Below the pieces are notes generated by a model. It made no database searches, was not told the origin of the DNA, and worked only from the letters and a program-made list of their open reading frames with translations. 64,000 bases of DNA from Arcuatula senhousia (taxonomy: Eukaryota; Mollusca; Bivalvia; Mytilida; Mytilidae): the NCBI GenBank assembly GCA_963971305.1, contig OZ020305.1, forward strand, positions 5,985,001 to 6,049,000, in the 5' to 3' direction. This document shows positions 62,201 to 64,000 of this stretch, piece by piece (positions within the stretch are counted from its first letter, which is position 1; each line of letters begins with the position of its first letter). The position numbers and the translations under genes are program-made.

Positions 62201-63541
62201 CCCACATTATGAGAGCCCATGTTGATGCTGCATACCAAATATCAAGAGGCTGTGATTAGTAGTTGCTAAGAAAACTGTTACGAAAATTTTCTACTATTGG
62301 ACATTATTGTCAAAAATTAACTAAGTCGGTAAACAGGAAGTAGGTGAGCAAAAGACCTGAAATCACATCCCACGTTATGGGACCTCACCCTGATGCTGTA
62401 TACCAAATATCAAGTGGCTGTGATAAATAGTTGCTGAGAAAACTGTTACGAAAATTTTCTACTATTGGACATTATTGTCAAAAATTAACTAAGTCGGTAA
62501 ACAGGAAGTAGGTAAGCGACAGACATGAAATTGCATCCCACCTTATGGGACCCCACCCTGATGCTGTATACCAAATATCAAGTGGCTGTGATAAGTAGTT
62601 GCTGAGAAAACTGTTACGAAAATTTCTTCCCCGCCCGCCCGACATTCACCATTTTATAACCCGGATTTTTCACTCCATGAAATCCGGCCAATAAAATTAA
62701 TACATATAATATCCTCAATACAAAATAAAATACATCAAATATCCTTACTACATAATAGAATACATAAAATGTCTTCACTACAAAATAAAATTAATACATA
62801 TCAAAACATCCCCACTACAGAATATAATTAATAAAATATCCTCACTCTAAATAAAATACATCAAATATCCTTATAGTACCACATAATAGTGTAACCGGTA
62901 AGCATGAATTACTTCACAAAATTGACGTGTCCTGACTGGGAATCGAACCCGGGACCTCTAGGTTTACAATCAGGCCTCTAAACCAAAGAATTACTTCCCT
63001 TGTTCAGGGATAAAGGCTGGCTACTAATTAATGTATGAAGGGGAGCAACCCCGTTACAATAGAATACATTAAATATCTTCACTACAAAATAAAATACTAT
63101 TACATTAATTCTTTACAAAAATAATTCTTTTCAAACTTTTTTTTAAATAGATGAAATTATATCTTAAAATTGTATTTTTGTGATGTTTAATTATTTCAAT
63201 CCAAAGCGAAGGCTGCTCGGTAGTTACTAACCTTTTTATTGAATTATTTGTCAGCTATCATGGCTATAGCCTAAATAGTTTTTGAGAACAACCAATCATT
63301 TGGCAGTTTTGACCATCATGACCATGAGAATAATTTACCAGTGTAAAATAAATGAAATTTAAAAATAAATGTCTACCATTCAATTCTAGAATACATGCTT
63401 TCTAAAAATTAAAACAAGATGAGTAAAAGCTTCATTATATATAAAATATTATTAAAGAAGTTGAATGATTACCATGTTCTTCTGATGTTAACTGAGCAGA
63501 AATCTCTTCTTTTTAACTGTTCTATTTTTGTTGCTGCCAGC
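44273..63541 (-). CDS. REC8: Meiotic cohesin kleisin REC8 (5' end beyond window)
   Basis: Sixteen phase-matched exons: 63541-63473, 61687-61545, 60787-60712, 58840-58744, 58359-58296, 54856-54771, 54276-54131, 53615-53480, 53153-53001, 52542-52482, 51144-51031, 50408-50323, 49781-49531, 48199-48029, 45378-45269, 44349-44273, about 612 codons. The first coding exon (about 19 residues, starting MFYY in relatives) is missing. The N-terminal kleisin domain has LAAT and EDILDYILVRR...PRFSLYLSSQL, closer to REC8 than RAD21. The middle has RRQRKRRHLCIDIQTQLSKD, matching the REC8 RRRR...D.ETQIS block. The C-terminal winged helix (RKQATAMFVDLLGLCKN) ends in WRSA. Role: bridges SMC1/SMC3 heads to hold sister chromatids in meiosis until separase cuts it. 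SLEKSR (49652-49635) fits the separase consensus. The 49531 donor (GTTGGT) is weak. Three exon borders carry local duplications. Confidence 0.95.
44941..45306. repeat. 40-bp direct duplication of the REC8 penultimate exon end, flanking an insertion
   Basis: The 40-bp sequence starting ACCTAAGAGATCTACAAACA is identical at 44941-44980 and 45267-45306. The right copy includes the last 38 bp of REC8 exon 45378-45269. Between them lie about 286 bp with a poly-T run, GTCCGTCCATTTGTTTGTCC and blocks related to the GGCCGGATTT family (CTACTTCCTGTTTAACGA). Confidence 0.85.
45518..46285. repeat. Tandem-core repeat with AAGAAGGAATGTGTCCATGG border
   Basis: The left border matches 22432-23020. Two diverged units (GGCTGCCTATCTCAAAAAAT near 45915; GGCCTATCTCAAAAAATATT near 46081) follow, then ACGGACAGACAGAG and a terminal hairpin GCCACTTCGTGTGGC near 46263. 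It lies in the last-but-one REC8 intron. Confidence 0.6.
46320..46480. mobile_element. Tail fragment of the GCTCACCTG-type element
   Basis: The end block (TTTTTGAAAAAGTGTTAACAGACGACAGACAAC...TGATGGCAATAGCTC...CAAGGTGAGCT) matches the right ends of 19853-21367 and 59189-60642. It abuts the left edge of the 64-bp minisatellite. Confidence 0.65.
46491..48089. repeat. 64-bp minisatellite, 25 units, seeded by a REC8 exon end
   Basis: The marker ATCACCACCTG (or a variant) starts at 46501 and recurs every 64 bp to 48037: 24 exact periods with no net indel. Variants are few (GAGTGATG, GAGTGATT or GATAGATG; CTGCC or CTGTC). The rightmost unit overlaps REC8 exon 48199-48029: on the minus strand it encodes ITPGPLPVIPMAGGDLY and ends CTGTACAG|GTAAAG, the splice donor. 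Every other unit repeats the exon end plus donor inside the intron. 64 is not a multiple of 3, and reading past the true donor meets TAA at once. Confidence 0.95.
48285..49214. mobile_element. Element with AGGGCCCCGCTGCA ends, interrupted
   Basis: AGGGCCCCGCTGCA (48285) is approximately inverted as GATGCAGGGCCCT near the right end. Internal units share TCAGA(G/A)CTGT(A/G)TTGTTA, GTTTTTGAGTTT and CAAATCATGACATGCTAC or close forms. GACGGACGGACGGAC lies near the right end. It is split by 48559-48949. It lies in a REC8 intron. Confidence 0.7.
48559..48949. mobile_element. TTAA-flanked element nested in 48285-49214
   Basis: TTAA (48555-48558), GGATGGTCACT at the left; AGTGACCATCC, TTAA (48950-48953) at the right. 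391 bp. The sister unit of the host repeat near 49108 reads GTTGTTAATAGTTTTTGAG without the insertion, so an empty site with one TTAA is present in the window. It fits a piggyBac-type target duplication. Confidence 0.82.
51236..51438. mobile_element. CTGTGGATTCAT MITE (copy 2)
   Basis: TACTGTGGATTCATTTATTT at the left, ACCCCACGAATAATAATGAA then ACCACA at the right. About 200 bp. Same family as 25655-25864 and 54375-54592. It lies in the REC8 intron upstream of exon 51144. Confidence 0.65.
51801..52419. mobile_element. Tandem-core element with TAGTCCCCT ends
   Basis: TAGTCCCCTACCG at the left is inverted as ATAGGGGACTA at the right. About three units carry TTATAGATAATGAACTGAT (or similar), GGTATG(C/T)GAGTTTACCATG and GGCCCTTTGAA. 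GTTCGTCCGTCTGTCACG lies near the left end. It lies in a REC8 intron. Confidence 0.75.
54375..54592. mobile_element. CTGTGGATTCAT MITE (copy 3)
   Basis: TACTGTGGATTCATTTATTT and AATAATGAATCCACAGT form inverted ends about 215 bp apart, with TTTCGTGGTTTGATGAAAAA inside. This is the best preserved of the three copies. It lies in a REC8 intron. Confidence 0.72.
54857..58295. other. Large REC8 intron
   Basis: This 3.4-kb intron holds a 126-codon plus-strand frame (55099-55479) without recognised homology, C/G-run-containing repeat remnants near 56640-56985, and a short fragment (about 57605-57690) of the GCTCACCTG-type element (GCTCGATGAGCTGAAGGTTT, CTCTATCTGCAATAGTTTCC). No supported gene on either strand. 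Confidence 0.45.
59189..60642. mobile_element. Large tandem-core element with GCTCACCTG ends (copy 3)
   Basis: It starts ACAAGAGGCTCCCAGGAACC and ends CCTTCGGGTCAGGTGAGCTA. The internal units differ from copies 1 and 2: about 500 bp long (marker TTCTATTTTTAGCCACAG near 59416 and 59926, and a variant near 60423), with AATAACTCCTCAAAGGAAAG. The tail is ACGGACGGACAGACGACGGA. It lies in the REC8 intron between exons 60712 and 58840. Confidence 0.8.
61575..62110. repeat. 181-bp tandem triplication of a REC8 exon and its acceptor
   Basis: CCCTGAGTACACCAAACATC begins at 61575, 61756 and 61937, an exact 181-bp period. The leftmost copy is part of true exon 61687-61545. The other two repeat 113 bp of coding sequence, the TTTTGTAG acceptor and about 68 bp of intron. 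The copies lack the exon's 3' 30 bp and its donor. A shorter 34-bp repeat (ATATCCTCACTACAAAATAA...) inside each unit duplicates the acceptor again. Confidence 0.93.
62149..62690. mobile_element. GGCCGGATTT MITE with internal duplications
   Basis: GGCCGGATTTCGTTTAACAA at the left and ATGAAATCCGGCC at the right. It is longer than the other copies because the block with AAACAGGAAGTAGGT(G/A)AGC and CTACTATTGGACATTATTGT is repeated. It interrupts the acceptor-derived repeat tract of REC8. Confidence 0.78.
62691..63102. repeat. Degenerate ATATCCTCACTACAAAATAAAAT tract
   Basis: Diverged copies of the approximately 30-bp unit (TATCCTCACTACAAAATAAA) continue from the triplication at 61680 on both sides of the MITE (62149-62690) and the element at 62890-63057. 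They resemble the REC8 acceptor region at 61683-61710. Confidence 0.65.
62890..63057 (-). mobile_element. tRNA-related (SINE-like) element
   Basis: On the minus strand TGGTTTAGAGG (62985-62975) matches the pol III A box and GGTTCGATTCC (62949-62939) the B box. The ends TGTAACCGG and CCCCGTTAC are roughly inverted. AATAG borders both sides (62885-62889, 63058-63062), a possible target duplication. It is not a functional tRNA by eye (no convincing cloverleaf was drawn). Confidence 0.6.
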
Positions 63542-63825
63542 CTAGGAATAAAGAAGTGTAGAAAACATTATTTAAGACTTTTTATTTTGTAACAAGCCAT
63601 ATGATGCTAAACTTTTAAAAGATGACTTTATGCCGGGTGACCTAATAAAACTAAAATGTTTTGCTCATCTGATTCCAAAAAGTGTTATACATGTTATATA
63701 CATACAGTTATAAAGACATGAATGAAATACAGGAAAATAAAAAAATGAAAGAACCTTAGTGAGCTCGCTCAAATACCCCACACGTCCACATTATGGACAG
63801 AGATTATCTATTTCGAGTTGTGAAA

Positions 63826-64000
63826 AAATCTAAGTCGACTCGTTTAACAGGAAGTATTTACAGATCTAAAAACGTAACCCACAATATGAGATCCCTACCT
63901 GAAGCTACATACCAAATATCAAAAGCCTACAATTAATAGGTGCTGACAAATCTGTGACAAAAAATTTCTACCCTGAAAAATTAGTGAAAAAAGTCTAAGT
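63826..64000. mobile_element. Partial GGCCGGATTT-family fragment at the window end
   Basis: TTTAACAGGAAGTATTTACA, ACCCACAATATGAGATCCC and ACCAAATATCAAAAGCC match the interior of the MITE family at 62149-62690. It runs off the window. Confidence 0.5.

Noticed and set aside
61522..62238. Several minus-strand frames with the same EDILDYILVRR segment as separate genes
   Set aside because: They are one true REC8 exon plus two tandem copies of part of it, not separate genes.
62890..63057. Functional tRNA gene
   Set aside because: A and B boxes are present, but no convincing cloverleaf was seen and the flanks look like a mobile element.
44273..63541. RAD21 (mitotic kleisin) in place of REC8
   Set aside because: The PRFSLYLSSQL stretch and the basic RRQRKRRHLCIDIQTQLS block match REC8 better than RAD21, and the C-terminal winged helix is short as in REC8.

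Overview
The window looks like AT-rich, intron-rich nuclear DNA from a lophotrochozoan animal, most likely a bivalve mollusc. The species guess is inference. It rests on animal genes with many small phase-matched exons, and on dense short repeats with internal 150-175 bp tandem units and GGAC-rich tails, a style typical of bivalve genomes. No bacterial genes, rRNA or CRISPR arrays are seen.

Three genes can be rebuilt exon by exon with matching splice phases and are recognised with confidence. TM2D2 (minus, 4119-8635, 5 exons, 186 aa) and STX18 (plus, 9000-21748, 11 exons, 320 aa) are complete and stand head to head, with 364 bp between their start codons. REC8, the meiotic cohesin kleisin (minus, 44273-63541, 16 exons, about 612 codons), lacks only its first coding exon, which must lie beyond the right edge. 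A fourth gene (minus, 28322-30148, 397 aa in two coding exons) is well supported as a gene but its family is not recognised. A fifth, tentative gene (plus, 34900-35583, three small exons, 60 aa) may share a divergent promoter with the fourth.

The other large component is repetitive DNA. The left 4 kb is mostly repeats. The STX18 introns hold an hAT-type element with an 8-bp target duplication, a 1.85-kb TTAA-flanked element with perfect 20-bp terminal inverted repeats, foldback elements, and two large tandem-core elements, one with another element nested in it. Region 21.8-28.3 kb holds further tandem-core elements. Region 30.7-31.9 kb is another TTAA-flanked element. Region 38.6-41.0 kb is a degenerate satellite with a period near 393 bp, followed by a nested element to 42.7 kb.

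The most unusual observation is in REC8. Three of its exon-intron borders have seeded local duplications: a 64-bp minisatellite (25 copies in perfect register) in which each unit carries the end of an exon plus its splice donor; a 181-bp unit present about three times that carries most of the N-terminal domain exon plus its acceptor; and a 40-bp copy of the penultimate exon's end on the far side of an insertion. The genes otherwise have unrelated roles (ER trafficking, a membrane protein linked to Notch signalling in flies, meiotic cohesion) and are not expected to form a pathway.
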